Shown here: positions 34,894 through 44,100 of the stretch, one piece after another
Layout: each line of letters opens with the position of its first letter
Position numbering within the stretch: position 1 is the first letter of the stretch
From: Desulfovibrio cuneatus DSM 11391
Lineage (GTDB): Bacteria; Desulfobacterota; Desulfovibrionia; Desulfovibrionales; Desulfovibrionaceae
DNA: 64,000 bases
Assembly (NCBI RefSeq): GCF_000430005.1
Contig: NZ_KE387017.1
Span: forward strand, 191,715-255,714
Direction: 5' to 3'
Translations under genes and position numbers: made by a program
The notes under the pieces: model-generated
The model's database searches: none
What the model saw: the letters and a program-made list of their open reading frames with translations, nothing else
Told to the model about the DNA's origin: nothing

Positions 34894-35811
34894 TTACTTG
34901 TTTTCATCCTGAATAAGATACCCCATGCTGGTTTTCATGCCGGGGTGCAGTTCCTGGTGCACTTCTTCGATCACGTGCAAAATGCCCTGCCCGAGGTCGG
35001 TAATAAGGCGCGGGGCCATTTTTTTGCCCACCTGGGGGCTGAAGGAATAGGGCGTAATTTCATAATGCCCGCTTTTGCCGTCGCCCATAAAGGAAAATTC
35101 CACAGGCTTGCCCAGCATTTCGGCAATCATCTTCAGCAGGTCGCCCACGCGCATGGGCTGGGTGCCGGAAAGAATGATGTTTGTGTTGGCGTACTGCGGT
35201 TCCAGCACTTCCACACTGCACAGGGCGGCGTCTTCCACATGCACGTATTCGCGCAGGGCCGTGGGCAGGCCGTAATATTCAATGCAGCCTTTTTCCAGGG
35301 CTTCACGCACAAAGCGGTAAATGGCGTTGCGGTTGTCGGCCCGTGGGCCGTAGAGGGAACCGTAGCGCAAAATGGTGTATTCCAGCCCGTATACCTGACG
35401 GTAGTTTTCAATGTACAGCTCGCTGGCTTGCTTGCTGCACCGGTAAAAACCGCCTTCCTTGCTGTATACATACAGGGAGCTGGCAAATACAAACCGCTTT
35501 ACCCCGGCCTTGCGGCAGGCTTCCAGGGTAATGACGTTGCCAAGAATGTTGTACTTGGCGGTGTCCACAGGGCGGCCCCCGGCCTCGCCAATGTCGGCAA
35601 TGCCGGCAAAGTTATACACGGCCTGAGCCCCGTTTACGGCAGCCTGCACGGCGTCTTCATCCAGAATATTGCCCACAATCATGGTCTGGTCGGGGCGCAG
35701 CCAGCGGGAAGGGGCAATGTCGAAAATGGTCACTTCGTGCCCTGCTCCAGAAAGCTTGTCGCACACATGGGAACCAAGAAACCCGGCTCCACCAAAAACA
35801 GTTATTTTCAT
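34894..35811 (-). CDS. NAD-dependent sugar epimerase/dehydratase
   Basis: An extended short-chain dehydrogenase of 305 residues. NAD loop is FGGAGFLGSHVCDKL, then VYNFAGIADIGEAGG, catalytic Ser in FASSLYVYS and the YxxxK pair as FYRCSKQASELY. LRYGSLYGPRADNRNAIYRF and REYVHVEDAA are typical of nucleotide-sugar epimerases. The substrate is unknown. It begins three bases after the aldolase stop, so the operon is tight. It may convert the aldolase product or its nucleotide sugar. Confidence 0.85.
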   Translation of the reverse strand: MKITVFGGAGFLGSHVCDKLSGAGHEVTIFDIAPSRWLRPDQTMIVGNILDEDAVQAAVNGAQAVYNFAGIADIGEAGGRPVDTAKYNILGNVITLEACRKAGVKRFVFASSLYVYSKEGGFYRCSKQASELYIENYRQVYGLEYTILRYGSLYGPRADNRNAIYRFVREALEKGCIEYYGLPTALREYVHVEDAALCSVEVLEPQYANTNIILSGTQPMRVGDLLKMIAEMLGKPVEFSFMGDGKSGHYEITPYSFSPQVGKKMAPRLITDLGQGILHVIEEVHQELHPGMKTSMGYLIQDENK

Positions 35812-35814
35812 GGG

Positions 35815-36582
35815 TTATGGCCTTTTGGCTTGTTGAAGGAAAAGGGAATCTATTCCATAGGCAAGGAATGTGTACCCCTGGTCAATTTTTTCTTGCAGGG
35901 CGGCAGGTTGTGGTGCCACCACATGAAAGCCCTTAGGTATGTTGTGGGCGGCGGCTTTTTGTTCAATAACAGCCAGCGCCATTTTAAAATCCGGGTGGTC
36001 AAACTGCCCTGTAAGCCCCATGGAAGCGGAAAGGTCGTAGGGGCCAATCATGTAAGCATCCAGCCGGGGGTGGCTGAAAATGGCGTTCAGCTCTGGCAGG
36101 GCGTTTACATGTTCAATTTGGGCTACCAGCACCACTTCCTGGGCTTCGCCTTCCGGCCCGGTGTGGGCGGGAAAGTCCATGCCGTACAGGTTGCTGCGCG
36201 AAAAACCCACCCCACGCTTGCCACCAGGGAACTCTTTGCCGCCGGGGAACAGCGACCAGGCAATGGCGTCGTCCAGTTGGCTGCGGTTTTCTATCATGGG
36301 GAAGATAAGGCCCCGTGCGCCACTGTCCAGGGCCGCTTTAATGGTGCGCATGCTGGCTTCTGCCACGCGGGCAAAAGGCAGGGTCCCCCAGCGTTCCAGG
36401 GCGCGGAAAATGTCTGGCAGGGCGCAGCGCGACATGGCCCCGTGTTCCATGTCCACGGCGGCATAATCGTAACCGAGGCGGGCAATAATTTCAGCGGTAT
36501 CGGCTGAGGGCAACTGAAGCCACGTGCCAACAACCGGCTGTTTGTTTTTAAGCTTTTGGCGAATTTCTGCGCTGGTGGGCAT
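35815..36582 (-). CDS. HpcH/HpaI-type class II aldolase
   Basis: A metal-dependent pyruvate aldolase, about 255 residues. Visible marks are VVGTWLQLPSADTAEIIARLG, the base motif YAAVDMEHGAMS, GARGLIFPMIE, RSNLYG, and metal-binding Glu and Asp in AQIEHVNALPELNAI and DAYMIGPYDLSASMG. Such enzymes join pyruvate to aldehydes to make 2-keto-3-deoxy acids, the skeleton of ulosonic sugars. ATG at 36582 has AAAGGA upstream; an ATG six codons earlier lacks one. It heads the operon with the epimerase and kdsB-like genes. Confidence 0.85.
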   Translation of the reverse strand: MPTSAEIRQKLKNKQPVVGTWLQLPSADTAEIIARLGYDYAAVDMEHGAMSRCALPDIFRALERWGTLPFARVAEASMRTIKAALDSGARGLIFPMIENRSQLDDAIAWSLFPGGKEFPGGKRGVGFSRSNLYGMDFPAHTGPEGEAQEVVLVAQIEHVNALPELNAIFSHPRLDAYMIGPYDLSASMGLTGQFDHPDFKMALAVIEQKAAAHNIPKGFHVVAPQPAALQEKIDQGYTFLAYGIDSLFLQQAKRP

Positions 36583-36661
36583 ATGCGTCCTTTCAACCAT
36601 TCATTTACAAGGGTAGGTCTGTGTAGGTAACTCTATGGAAGTGCTGATTAAATCGCACTTT

Positions 36662-36787
36662 GGAAACGCGCAGTTATTTCGTTTGGCAAGGCGCGAGCTT
36701 TTTTTGAAGCAGGAGTGGACTCTTTTGTCCTCGACTGTTTCAGAAACAGCAAAGCAACGCCGCCAAACGGAATAAATCAGCGTTTCC
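36662..36787. repeat. GGAAACGCG dyad repeat, copy I (short form)
   Basis: It starts GGAAACGCGCAGTTATTTCG and ends CGGAATAAATCAGCGTTTCC. The core is GAAGCAGGAGTGGACTC / GTCCTCGACTGTTTC. It separates the aldolase operon from the flippase gene. Confidence 0.85.
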
Positions 36788-36873
36788 CTATGCACAGGCG
36801 AAATTGCCATAAATCATACGCTTGCCCCTCAAAATACGCAAGGGGGCGGCTTTCTTCACGCCAAAACTCTTTG

Positions 36874-38442
36874 TTACTGGCGGCGTACTTTGCGCAGGGC
36901 AAGGGTAATGAAGCCGCCGAGGTCTGCACGGGTAAGCCCCACCAGCGCGGGAAGCGCCAGCACCAGCACTGCCGTGAGGGCTGCGTAAGCCATGCCGGAA
37001 ACAATAAAGCGCAGGAACCCGGCAGGTTCCCCCAGGTGCAGGGCCAGGGTGGCATTGCGTGTGGCAAAGGCAACTGCGGCAAAGGCGGCAGGGCACACCA
37101 GTTGGTGCAGCAGGTTGCGCCCGTAATTGAAGGGGATGATGCGGCGACACACAATGAGAAACATGTTCACGGAAAAAAACTGCACACCCACGGTTTTTAT
37201 GGCCAGGCCCGTGGCCCCCATGTTCAAGCCATACAGGTGGGTTGGGGCCAGCAGCACCCAGGCCACCACAAGGCCCGCAGCCAGGGAAAGGATGTTCAGG
37301 TTACGCAGGGTGCGTGTTTGCCCTGTGGCATAAAACACGGAAGAGGCCACTTGCCCGTAGGTTTGGTGAATGGCATATAGGGTCATGACCTGTACGGTAA
37401 TAAGGGCCCCGGCAAAATCGCTGCCCCCAAACAGGCGCACCATGGCTTCGCCTTCAATAGCAGTGAAGCAGGAAAACCAAGCTGCCACAGCATATACCAG
37501 GGGGGCAAGGCTTTCCATAAGGCGGCGCATGCGTTCAAGGTTGTTTTGCCCGTGGGCAACAGCCAGTTCACGCATGACCAGGGGGGTAACGGCACTGACA
37601 AATAAAAAGCAGGCCATGCTGGCTTTTTGGGCCAGGGAAAAATAGCCTTGCTGCACACTACCATCGAAAAATTGCAGCATCCAGCGTTCTAAAAACAGGG
37701 CCAGGGTGGAGCAAATGGTGACGGTAAGGAGCGGGCCGCAATACACGCGAAAGCTGGTGGCATATGTGCGCCACTGTTCCCGCGTAAGGTGCCAGTTGCG
37801 GGGTTGCCAGCGGTGGCGCAGCAGCCAGCAAAAGACCACTGAAAGGGCTGCCAGAGTAAGGTTTTGTTGAGCCATAAGCCCGGCAATAGGCAGGGCATTG
37901 GCAAAAAATAATGCCACCAGAATAAGGGCGGAGCCCACATTCACCGTAATGCGGGCAATTTCGCTGGAAGTGGTCACCCCCAAGGCATCGTTAGTGGAAC
38001 GGGTAACGCGCCCCAGCCAGGTGAGGTAGGCCCACAGGGCTGCGGGGAAAATAATCCAGGCAGGCACATTGGGCAGCAGGGTGCCTGCCATGGGCACAAA
38101 GGCTACGCCAAATGCCCCGAGGGTAATGCACAGAAAAATGAGCCCGACAAACCGGGTATAAAACGCCACCAGTGCAAACTCTTTGGGCTTTTGGGCAAGA
38201 GCAGTGCTGAACCAGAGGGGGGACCCCATGTCAAACAGGCTGATGAACTGGGTGAAAAAGTTGCAGGCAAAGTTGTAGTTGCCATACTGCACCGGGCCAA
38301 GCACGCGGGGCAACACGGCTTCCATAACAAAGAACAGGGGAATGGTGGCCACGTTGGAGGCCAGTTTATAGAAGGAACGCTTTTTCAGGGAATCTTCAGG
38401 CACAGGGGTATTCACAGGGGCGCTCTCGGGGGTTCTTAGCAT
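36874..38442 (-). CDS. Wzx-like polysaccharide flippase (MATE/MOP family)
   Basis: An inner-membrane protein of about 522 residues with some 12-14 helices, likely to flip lipid-linked oligosaccharides to the periplasm. The N-terminal helix pair (YKLASNVATIPLFFVMEAVL, PRVLGPVQYGNYNFACNFF) is typical of the family. Three starts are possible; ATG at 38442 overlaps the transferase stop region, and ATG at 38463 would overlap it by 28 bases. A far-upstream start inside the neighbour was rejected. Context in the sugar locus supports the role. Confidence 0.8.
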   Translation of the reverse strand: MLRTPESAPVNTPVPEDSLKKRSFYKLASNVATIPLFFVMEAVLPRVLGPVQYGNYNFACNFFTQFISLFDMGSPLWFSTALAQKPKEFALVAFYTRFVGLIFLCITLGAFGVAFVPMAGTLLPNVPAWIIFPAALWAYLTWLGRVTRSTNDALGVTTSSEIARITVNVGSALILVALFFANALPIAGLMAQQNLTLAALSVVFCWLLRHRWQPRNWHLTREQWRTYATSFRVYCGPLLTVTICSTLALFLERWMLQFFDGSVQQGYFSLAQKASMACFLFVSAVTPLVMRELAVAHGQNNLERMRRLMESLAPLVYAVAAWFSCFTAIEGEAMVRLFGGSDFAGALITVQVMTLYAIHQTYGQVASSVFYATGQTRTLRNLNILSLAAGLVVAWVLLAPTHLYGLNMGATGLAIKTVGVQFFSVNMFLIVCRRIIPFNYGRNLLHQLVCPAAFAAVAFATRNATLALHLGEPAGFLRFIVSGMAYAALTAVLVLALPALVGLTRADLGGFITLALRKVRRQ

Positions 38443-40256
38443 TGGCGCAAGGCTTTGTTCCATTGGGAAAACAGCCCCAGCAGGCCCCCTTTGGGTGGGG
38501 TGTGCTGGGCATAATGGCTGCACCACATGGTGCGGGCCGCCTGTACCGGGGCGCTGTGCCACCACGCAGCAGGGTTTTGCCAAATGCGTTCTACAGCTTC
38601 TGCCGCTTCTTGCGCGGTGTGGTGGTAAATGCCTGCGCTGTGCAGGGCTTCCAAAATGGAGGCACTTTGTGGTTCCATGCCCCAGTGGTCAGGGTTCCAA
38701 AAAAGCAGAGTGGGTATGTTGGCGGCAAAGGCTGTGTGCAGGGTGGTGCCGTAGTGGTCCAGCACCAGCAGGCGGCAGCCGAGCATCTGTTGGGTAAGGT
38801 CGCCTTTACACAAGGGCACATCAGGGAATTCCTGCTGAATATACGGGCCGTCTTCCAGCCCGCCCGGCGTGGTGGGGTAGGGGCGGTAAGTTAGGTGCTG
38901 GCGGGCGGCCTGTGGCAATGCCTGAATAAACTCTTTTTTGGCCTCCCGGTAGCTTACAAGGCTGTGGGCATAGGGCCGGGTTTTTAAGCGGTAGGCCAGG
39001 GTGCTCATTTCCGACCCCACCAGAATGAGGGCGTCGCTTTGCTGCTTATAGGTGTTGTTACGCTGGCACAAGGCAGGGGAAGGCATGGGAATGGCATGCA
39101 CCGGGTAGGGCGGGTGAGCCGTGAACCCCCAGGAAAAAAACGCATGTTGCCCGTATTCAAAGGCAATAACCCCTACGGAGGCAAGGTTGCCGTAGTTGGC
39201 CCCGTGTTGCAGGCAGAATAGCTTGCCGCCCCCTTCACGCCATGCGGCAAGGGGCAGGCGGTAAGCGTCGTCCTGGCTGAAGGCCGGACCCATGCCCCGC
39301 AGTTTGCCTTGGCTGTGGGGCACCTGGGGCAGCGGGTAGGCAACAAGGGAAAGGGGCACCAGTTGCTGCACCATGGTGAACAGGGGGAATTGCCAGTGTA
39401 TGCCTTCACCTTCTTCCTGCCCATACTGGGCAAAGGGGGTGCTGTTGTCCCGGGGATTTTTGTTGGCCAGTACAGCAGTGGAAAGGCCAAGGCTCATCCA
39501 TAGGGGAAAGCCCTTGTGCCGGGGAAAGGGAAGGCGCAGGAGCAGGGCCGTGGAGGCTTCCTTGCCCATGTTTTTAAGGGCTGCCAACGGGCTGCGCGAA
39601 GACGGTGGGAAATTGTTCCTGCTAATGGCGGCTACGCCTTGTGCAACAGGCAGCGCGGTGTTAACGCTTGCAGCCCCCAGCGGGGGCAAAATGCCCACAG
39701 CACCAAGGGGTTGTTCCTTGCCCCACGGGTATTCCAGTTGCCACGCCGGGGGGGCCATGTGTTCCAGCATACGGGAAAGCAGGTAGTGGGTGCAGGCCAC
39801 GTCCAGCACCCCGTGCACCATGAAATTATGGGAGTTTGTGAATACGGGCACCGGGTATTTGGGGAGCAGGGGCACCCGCAAAGGCGTTTCCCCATGGGTG
39901 GCAATAAGCCCTTCCAGCCGGGTTTGCCGTTCATACAGCATGTGCACGCATAGCAGCAGCCAGGGGCCAAGGGCCATTTCCCAAAACACGGAAGAGCGGG
40001 TAACACCCCGTTGCTGGTTCATGGCTTCCCCCAGCAGGGGCAGCAGGCGGGCTGTTTCTGCATTGGCAGCCAGGCACGCTGTGGTGGTGCCCCCTGGGGT
40101 GGGGAAGGGGTCTTGCGGCAACAGGGGGCCAAATTGATGTGCTTCCCACCACTGGGGGAAGTGCTGTTCCACGCCGCTAAAGCACCAAATGCCCGCAGGA
40201 ATATGGGTCTGCGGGGTAGCGCCGTGGGGCATGGTTCCCAGCACAAGTGTTTTCAT
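38436..40256 (-). CDS. LIC12162-family putative sugar transferase
   Basis: A 606-residue soluble protein. The start KTLVLGTMPHGATPQTHIPA and the C-terminal GT-B-like segment CRLLVLDHYGTTLHTAFAAN followed by IPTLLFWNPDHWGM match the LIC12162 family, proteins found in nonulosonate and LPS loci of Leptospira and Desulfovibrio. KLFCLQHGANYGNLASVG is also typical. Biochemical function is not established; transfer of a modified sugar is suspected. ATG at 40256 lies four bases after the neuB-like stop, with GGAG upstream. Confidence 0.72.
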   Translation of the reverse strand: MKTLVLGTMPHGATPQTHIPAGIWCFSGVEQHFPQWWEAHQFGPLLPQDPFPTPGGTTTACLAANAETARLLPLLGEAMNQQRGVTRSSVFWEMALGPWLLLCVHMLYERQTRLEGLIATHGETPLRVPLLPKYPVPVFTNSHNFMVHGVLDVACTHYLLSRMLEHMAPPAWQLEYPWGKEQPLGAVGILPPLGAASVNTALPVAQGVAAISRNNFPPSSRSPLAALKNMGKEASTALLLRLPFPRHKGFPLWMSLGLSTAVLANKNPRDNSTPFAQYGQEEGEGIHWQFPLFTMVQQLVPLSLVAYPLPQVPHSQGKLRGMGPAFSQDDAYRLPLAAWREGGGKLFCLQHGANYGNLASVGVIAFEYGQHAFFSWGFTAHPPYPVHAIPMPSPALCQRNNTYKQQSDALILVGSEMSTLAYRLKTRPYAHSLVSYREAKKEFIQALPQAARQHLTYRPYPTTPGGLEDGPYIQQEFPDVPLCKGDLTQQMLGCRLLVLDHYGTTLHTAFAANIPTLLFWNPDHWGMEPQSASILEALHSAGIYHHTAQEAAEAVERIWQNPAAWWHSAPVQAARTMWCSHYAQHTPPKGGLLGLFSQWNKALRQC

Positions 40257-40260
40257 GGGG

Positions 40261-41337
40261 CTACTCCAGGTGGCTCCATAACAGCACGGTGTCTTCCGGA
40301 ATGTCGCACCGGGCATGCATGCCCAGCACCACATTGTAGTTGCGCGGGCTAATGCCGTGGGCAGGGCGCTTCCAGGTGAGGTCGGTTTCCGTAATAACAG
40401 CGCCTTTGGCAATGTTGCGGGCTGCTACCAAGCTGCGGCGGGCGTTCTGGCGGGCTGGTTCTTCCGAAGGCAGGGACGTAACCGTGGGCAGGCCAATCAT
40501 TCTTTGGATGCGTTCCATGGAAATGACAAACCGTTTCAGGTCTTCTTTGTCCATGGCGTGGTAGTGGTCGTTGCCGGGCAGGGTTTTGTCGTGGGTAAAG
40601 TGCTTTTCCACAATGCGAGCCCCCAGCAGGGCTGCCGTTTCCAGCACCTGCATGTCGTCGGGCATGGTGTGGTCGGAATAGCCAATAATGTACTGCGGGA
40701 ACAGGGTTGCCAGGGAAGGGATCATGCCAAGGCCCGCGTTTTGGTCCATGGTGGGGTAGTTCAGTACGCAGTGCAGCAGGGCAAGGGGCACATTAAAGGG
40801 CGTTATCCAGGAAACCGCTTCCATAATTTCATAGGTGAAGGCTGCGCCCGTGGAAAGAATAATAGGCTTGTTAAATTTGCACAGGTATTGAATGAACGGC
40901 TGGTTGGTTATGTCGGAGGAAGAAATTTTAAACACGTCCATGAGGTCGTTGAGGAACTGGGCAGATTCCACGTCAAACGGGGTGGACATGAATTCAATGC
41001 CAGCGGCGTCGCAATGCAGTTTGAGGTTCTCAAACTCGCCCTTCCAGAACTTGTCGTGTTTTTTAAACAGTTCATACTGGCTGGTGGTGGGTTCTTTGGT
41101 TGTGTCCCAGTAGGCAGGGGAGTTTTTTGAAGCCAGTGTGGCGGCTTTGTATGTTTGAAACTTGATGGCATGGGCCCCGCCTTCCTTGGCTTCATCAATC
41201 AGGCGCTTGGCAATGTCCATGCTGCCTTCATGGTTTACCCCTGCTTCGGCAATAATGTAGGGGGGCTGGAAGCCGTTGGCAGAAACAATGGCCTTGTCGG
41301 AAAATGCGGGGTTGGTAAATACTTCACGCAGCAGCAT
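40261..41337 (-). CDS. NeuB-family nonulosonate synthase
   Basis: Members of this family condense a hexose derivative with phosphoenolpyruvate to give sialic, legionaminic or pseudaminic acid. Motifs are PYIIAEAGVNHEGSMDIAKR, AIKFQTYKAATL, MSTPFDVESAQFL, KISSSDITN, LLHCVLNYPT, IGYSDHT and the PEP/metal His in VEKHFTHDKTLPGNDH. A C-terminal SAF domain (about 290-358, RRSLVAARNIAKGAVIT) is present, as in full-length NeuB. Which nine-carbon acid it makes cannot be read from sequence. It is first of a coupled pair with the LIC12162 gene. Confidence 0.9.
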   Translation of the reverse strand: MLLREVFTNPAFSDKAIVSANGFQPPYIIAEAGVNHEGSMDIAKRLIDEAKEGGAHAIKFQTYKAATLASKNSPAYWDTTKEPTTSQYELFKKHDKFWKGEFENLKLHCDAAGIEFMSTPFDVESAQFLNDLMDVFKISSSDITNQPFIQYLCKFNKPIILSTGAAFTYEIMEAVSWITPFNVPLALLHCVLNYPTMDQNAGLGMIPSLATLFPQYIIGYSDHTMPDDMQVLETAALLGARIVEKHFTHDKTLPGNDHYHAMDKEDLKRFVISMERIQRMIGLPTVTSLPSEEPARQNARRSLVAARNIAKGAVITETDLTWKRPAHGISPRNYNVVLGMHARCDIPEDTVLLWSHLE

Positions 41338-41433
41338 GGAACGCTCCTTGGTATGAAAACGGCAAACTTGACGTGCCGGAGAGGGTATAATGGGCTGGGC
41401 CAGCGTTATCTGCTTGGGCCACAGTAGGGCATA

Positions 41434-42126
41434 TTAGCGCCAGTTATCGTAAAGGGCAATAATTTCGTGCGGGGGCATGGCCTGGGTAAGGGGCATGGTG
41501 GCAAGGCGGCGGTAGTCTTCCTGGGTGTCCATGTCCAGGCGCACGTCTGGGCGGTGCAGGGCTTTGTCTGCCGGGCTGAAGGTGTGCATGGCAAACTGCT
41601 CTTTATTGTCCCAAATGTAGGAAAGGCAGTGCTCCCGGTGGGCAGGCAGGGTGGCTTCTTTATGCAGCCGCTCCAGCAGGGCATAGGAAACAAGTTCTGC
41701 CCCCAGGCCGTCCGGGTACTCGTTGCCACGGGGAATGTGGTTGTAGGCATAATCACACCCCTGTTCCTGCCGGGCAAGGTAGGCCTCAATAAGGGCGTCA
41801 ATTTCCGGCCCCCAAATAAGGGGGTTGTCTGCACAAATACGCACCACATGGGTGGCTTTGGCCTGGGTGGCTGCCTCATAAAAACGGCCCAGCACGTCCT
41901 GTTCCGAACCGCGGAACACGGCTGTGCCTGTACGATGCAGGTGGTACGCAAGGGGGTCGTTGTTTGTTTCGGTGGAGGTGGCCACCACCACCTGATGCAG
42001 CTTTTTGGCAAGGCGGGTGCGGTGCACCACCCAGTCAATAACCGGGGCGCCATGCAGGGAAAGCAAGGTCTTGCACGGCAGGCGCGTGGAGCCCATGCGG
42101 GCCTGGATAATAGCAACTATATTCAT
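41434..42126 (-). CDS. SpsF-like nucleotidyltransferase
   Basis: A cytidylyltransferase-fold enzyme of 230 residues. The nucleotide motif is VAIIQARMGSTRLPCKTLLS, with the usual Gly after LP changed to Cys. FRGSEQDVLGRFYEAA and VVRICADNPLIWGPEID are typical of SpsF and the NeuA-like CTP_transf_3 family. It probably activates an acidic sugar in this locus. ATG at 42126 has AAAGAG upstream; an earlier ATG lies in a repeat. It lies about 96 bp upstream of neuB. Confidence 0.82.
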   Translation of the reverse strand: MNIVAIIQARMGSTRLPCKTLLSLHGAPVIDWVVHRTRLAKKLHQVVVATSTETNNDPLAYHLHRTGTAVFRGSEQDVLGRFYEAATQAKATHVVRICADNPLIWGPEIDALIEAYLARQEQGCDYAYNHIPRGNEYPDGLGAELVSYALLERLHKEATLPAHREHCLSYIWDNKEQFAMHTFSPADKALHRPDVRLDMDTQEDYRRLATMPLTQAMPPHEIIALYDNWR

Positions 42127-42140
42127 AGTAACTCTTTTTG

Positions 42141-42330
42141 CGAAACGCTGAGTTGTTCCGTTTGGACTACATTGGGGGACGCTGTCCCCCATACCCCCTG
42201 CAAGGGACGTGACGCCCCTTGACCCCCATTTGCGTTCAGCTTTTCGCAATGCGAAAAGCTGAACGCTGATGCGGGTTCCAAGGGCATCATGCCCTTGGCG
42301 GAGGGGTTGGGGAGGCAGAGCCTCCCCAAA
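42141..42330. repeat. Half dyad repeat joined to the composite hairpin repeat
   Basis: GAAACGCTGAGTTGTTCCGT (a dyad left end) is followed by GGGGGACGCTGTCCCCC. Next come the ATTTGCGTTCAGCTTTTCGC hairpin, CCAAGGGCATCATGCCCTTGG and GGGGAGGCAGAGCCTCCCC. This is the same part list as 12571-12839 in inverse order. It separates the SpsF-like gene from the fusion gene. Confidence 0.8.
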
Positions 42331-42333
42331 AAA

Positions 42334-44025
42334 CTATTCGCCTATGCTGCCGTTGCCTAGCAGGCTGGTAATGGCGTGTACCACCCGTGTTTTGTTGCGT
42401 GTAAAGTCGAAGCGGCTCATGCGCTGGAACAGTTCGTGCCGTTCATTGGTGGTGCACAGGCGGTGCAGGGCTTTTTGCATGGCGGGTGCATTATAATGTT
42501 CCATAATGCCAAGGTACAGGAAGCCGTTGGCGGGGCGGGCAAAGGTGTGCATGTCTTCGCGTTCATGGTGTGAAATAACGATGGCAGGAATGCGCATGTG
42601 GGCCAGTTCATACACGGTGCGCCCGGCAGAGCTTATGGCAATGTCTGTGTTTTCCATCATGCGCGACATAACGTTGGTGGCATGGGTGAACACAATGGGC
42701 GGGGCTTGGCCCTGGCTGTTGAGACGTTCCACATGGGCGGTAAGATTTTCTTTATGGGCGTAGCCCGGCCCGGTGACGACTACAATTTCCAGCCCCTGTG
42801 CGTTGCAGGTTTCCAGTACAGCGTCCAGGGTTTGGCGGGTATAGTCGGAATGGTCCGTGCCACCAAAGGTAATAAGCAGGCGTTTTGGGCTGGGGCGAAA
42901 TGTGTTGCGCGTGGCATACACAAATTCGTCGCGCAGGCAGAAGTTGGTGTAGCCGTATAGTACCCGTGGGTCTTCTTCTGCCGGGGCTTCATACAGGGCA
43001 TTCACCACAAGGTCGGCACAGGCGGCACCGGGGCCTTCATCTTCAAAGTTCACCACAGGAATGCCGGCATTTTTCAACTGCTGGATGTAGGCGGCCTCGG
43101 TATCCAAAATGTCGTTTACCACTAGGTGGGGGCGCAGGGCCAGCACGTCCTGGGCAAGGTCTTCATGCTGCTGGATGCGGGTGCGGTAGTCGCGGGCGGC
43201 AATGTTGGAGGCAGCCAGTTCACTTTCCTTGGTGCATAAAAACGTCACGCGGTGGTCGGCAATTTCATGGGCCAGCATCAGGGCCCGGTAAATATGCCCC
43301 ATGCCAATGGCGGCGTAGCCTGCCACCACAAACACAATGTGCTTGCTTTGCAGGATTTTTTCGCAAATCCACCAGTCCTGGTAACTGTTTATCTCAATAC
43401 TGCGGTCGTTTAAAAAGTAGGGGATAATCTTCAGGGGCGGGGTGTTTTTGCCTTGGGGGGCTATGTGGGAAAGGGCATTGGCCTGTAACATGAACAACGC
43501 CTTTGTTTCAATGTAGGCGTGGTCCCCCTCGTCTTGAAACAGCAGGCTGCTCAGGTCGCTTTCACTGCCTTGCCACATGCGGTAGGCAACACTTTTCAGG
43601 GTGACCAGGCAGTCAGCCCCGGCAGCGGTGAAGCGGCCATAGGCATCTTCAATGTCTTGCGGGGTAATAAGGGGGGAACTGGCCCGATAAATAATGATGT
43701 GTTGGTATAAATCGGCCAGGGTTTGCAACTTTTCCCGCAGGGCTTGCACAATGTTCAGGGAAGCAATGCGCAGGTTGGGGTCGTGCATGGTGCGCACGCC
43801 TGCGCGTTCACAGATAAGGCGAATTTCGTCGCTGTCTGTAATAACCCACACATGCTCTGGGGCCACCACGCCTTTGGCGGTGGTAATGGCCCGTTGAATG
43901 AGGGTTTCCCCGGCCAGACGCTTAATGAGCTGGTCTGGAATAACTGCATTTTTTTTAATAGCAGGAATGACAACACAGCGCGAAGGCTGGTTGGCAGGGC
44001 AGGCAAGGGGGCAGGGGGTAGGCAT
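42334..44025 (-). CDS. Fusion of an N-acylneuraminate cytidylyltransferase-like domain and a PseG-like domain
   Basis: Residues 18-225 form a NeuA-like domain (VIPAIKKNAVIPDQLIKR, ETLIQRAITTA, VITDSDE, IIYRASSPLITPQDIEDA, PYFLNDRSIEINSYQDW). The CTP loop is altered, with no RxGSKGI. Residues 228-563 are a GT-B PseG-like hydrolase (GYAAIGMGHIYRALMLA with the catalytic-type His, VNDILDTEAAYIQQLK, FEDEGPGA, ITFGGTDHSDYT, ISSAGRTVYELAHM). PseG removes UDP from the pseudaminic acid precursor. Joining an early and a late step of the pathway in one chain is notable. Confidence 0.8.
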   Translation of the reverse strand: MPTPCPLACPANQPSRCVVIPAIKKNAVIPDQLIKRLAGETLIQRAITTAKGVVAPEHVWVITDSDEIRLICERAGVRTMHDPNLRIASLNIVQALREKLQTLADLYQHIIIYRASSPLITPQDIEDAYGRFTAAGADCLVTLKSVAYRMWQGSESDLSSLLFQDEGDHAYIETKALFMLQANALSHIAPQGKNTPPLKIIPYFLNDRSIEINSYQDWWICEKILQSKHIVFVVAGYAAIGMGHIYRALMLAHEIADHRVTFLCTKESELAASNIAARDYRTRIQQHEDLAQDVLALRPHLVVNDILDTEAAYIQQLKNAGIPVVNFEDEGPGAACADLVVNALYEAPAEEDPRVLYGYTNFCLRDEFVYATRNTFRPSPKRLLITFGGTDHSDYTRQTLDAVLETCNAQGLEIVVVTGPGYAHKENLTAHVERLNSQGQAPPIVFTHATNVMSRMMENTDIAISSAGRTVYELAHMRIPAIVISHHEREDMHTFARPANGFLYLGIMEHYNAPAMQKALHRLCTTNERHELFQRMSRFDFTRNKTRVVHAITSLLGNGSIGE

Positions 44026-44100
44026 AGGTGTTTACTGATGAATAATTGTGCAGAGCCATAAAGCTGGGGGGGGGAAGCCCCCCCCAGAAACGTGTAGTGA

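Noticed and set aside
34054-36507. 817-codon open frame opposite the aldolase-epimerase-kdsB operon
   Set aside because: It is antisense to three well-supported genes with proper motifs and ribosome sites. The protein is rich in His and Gly without a recognisable fold.
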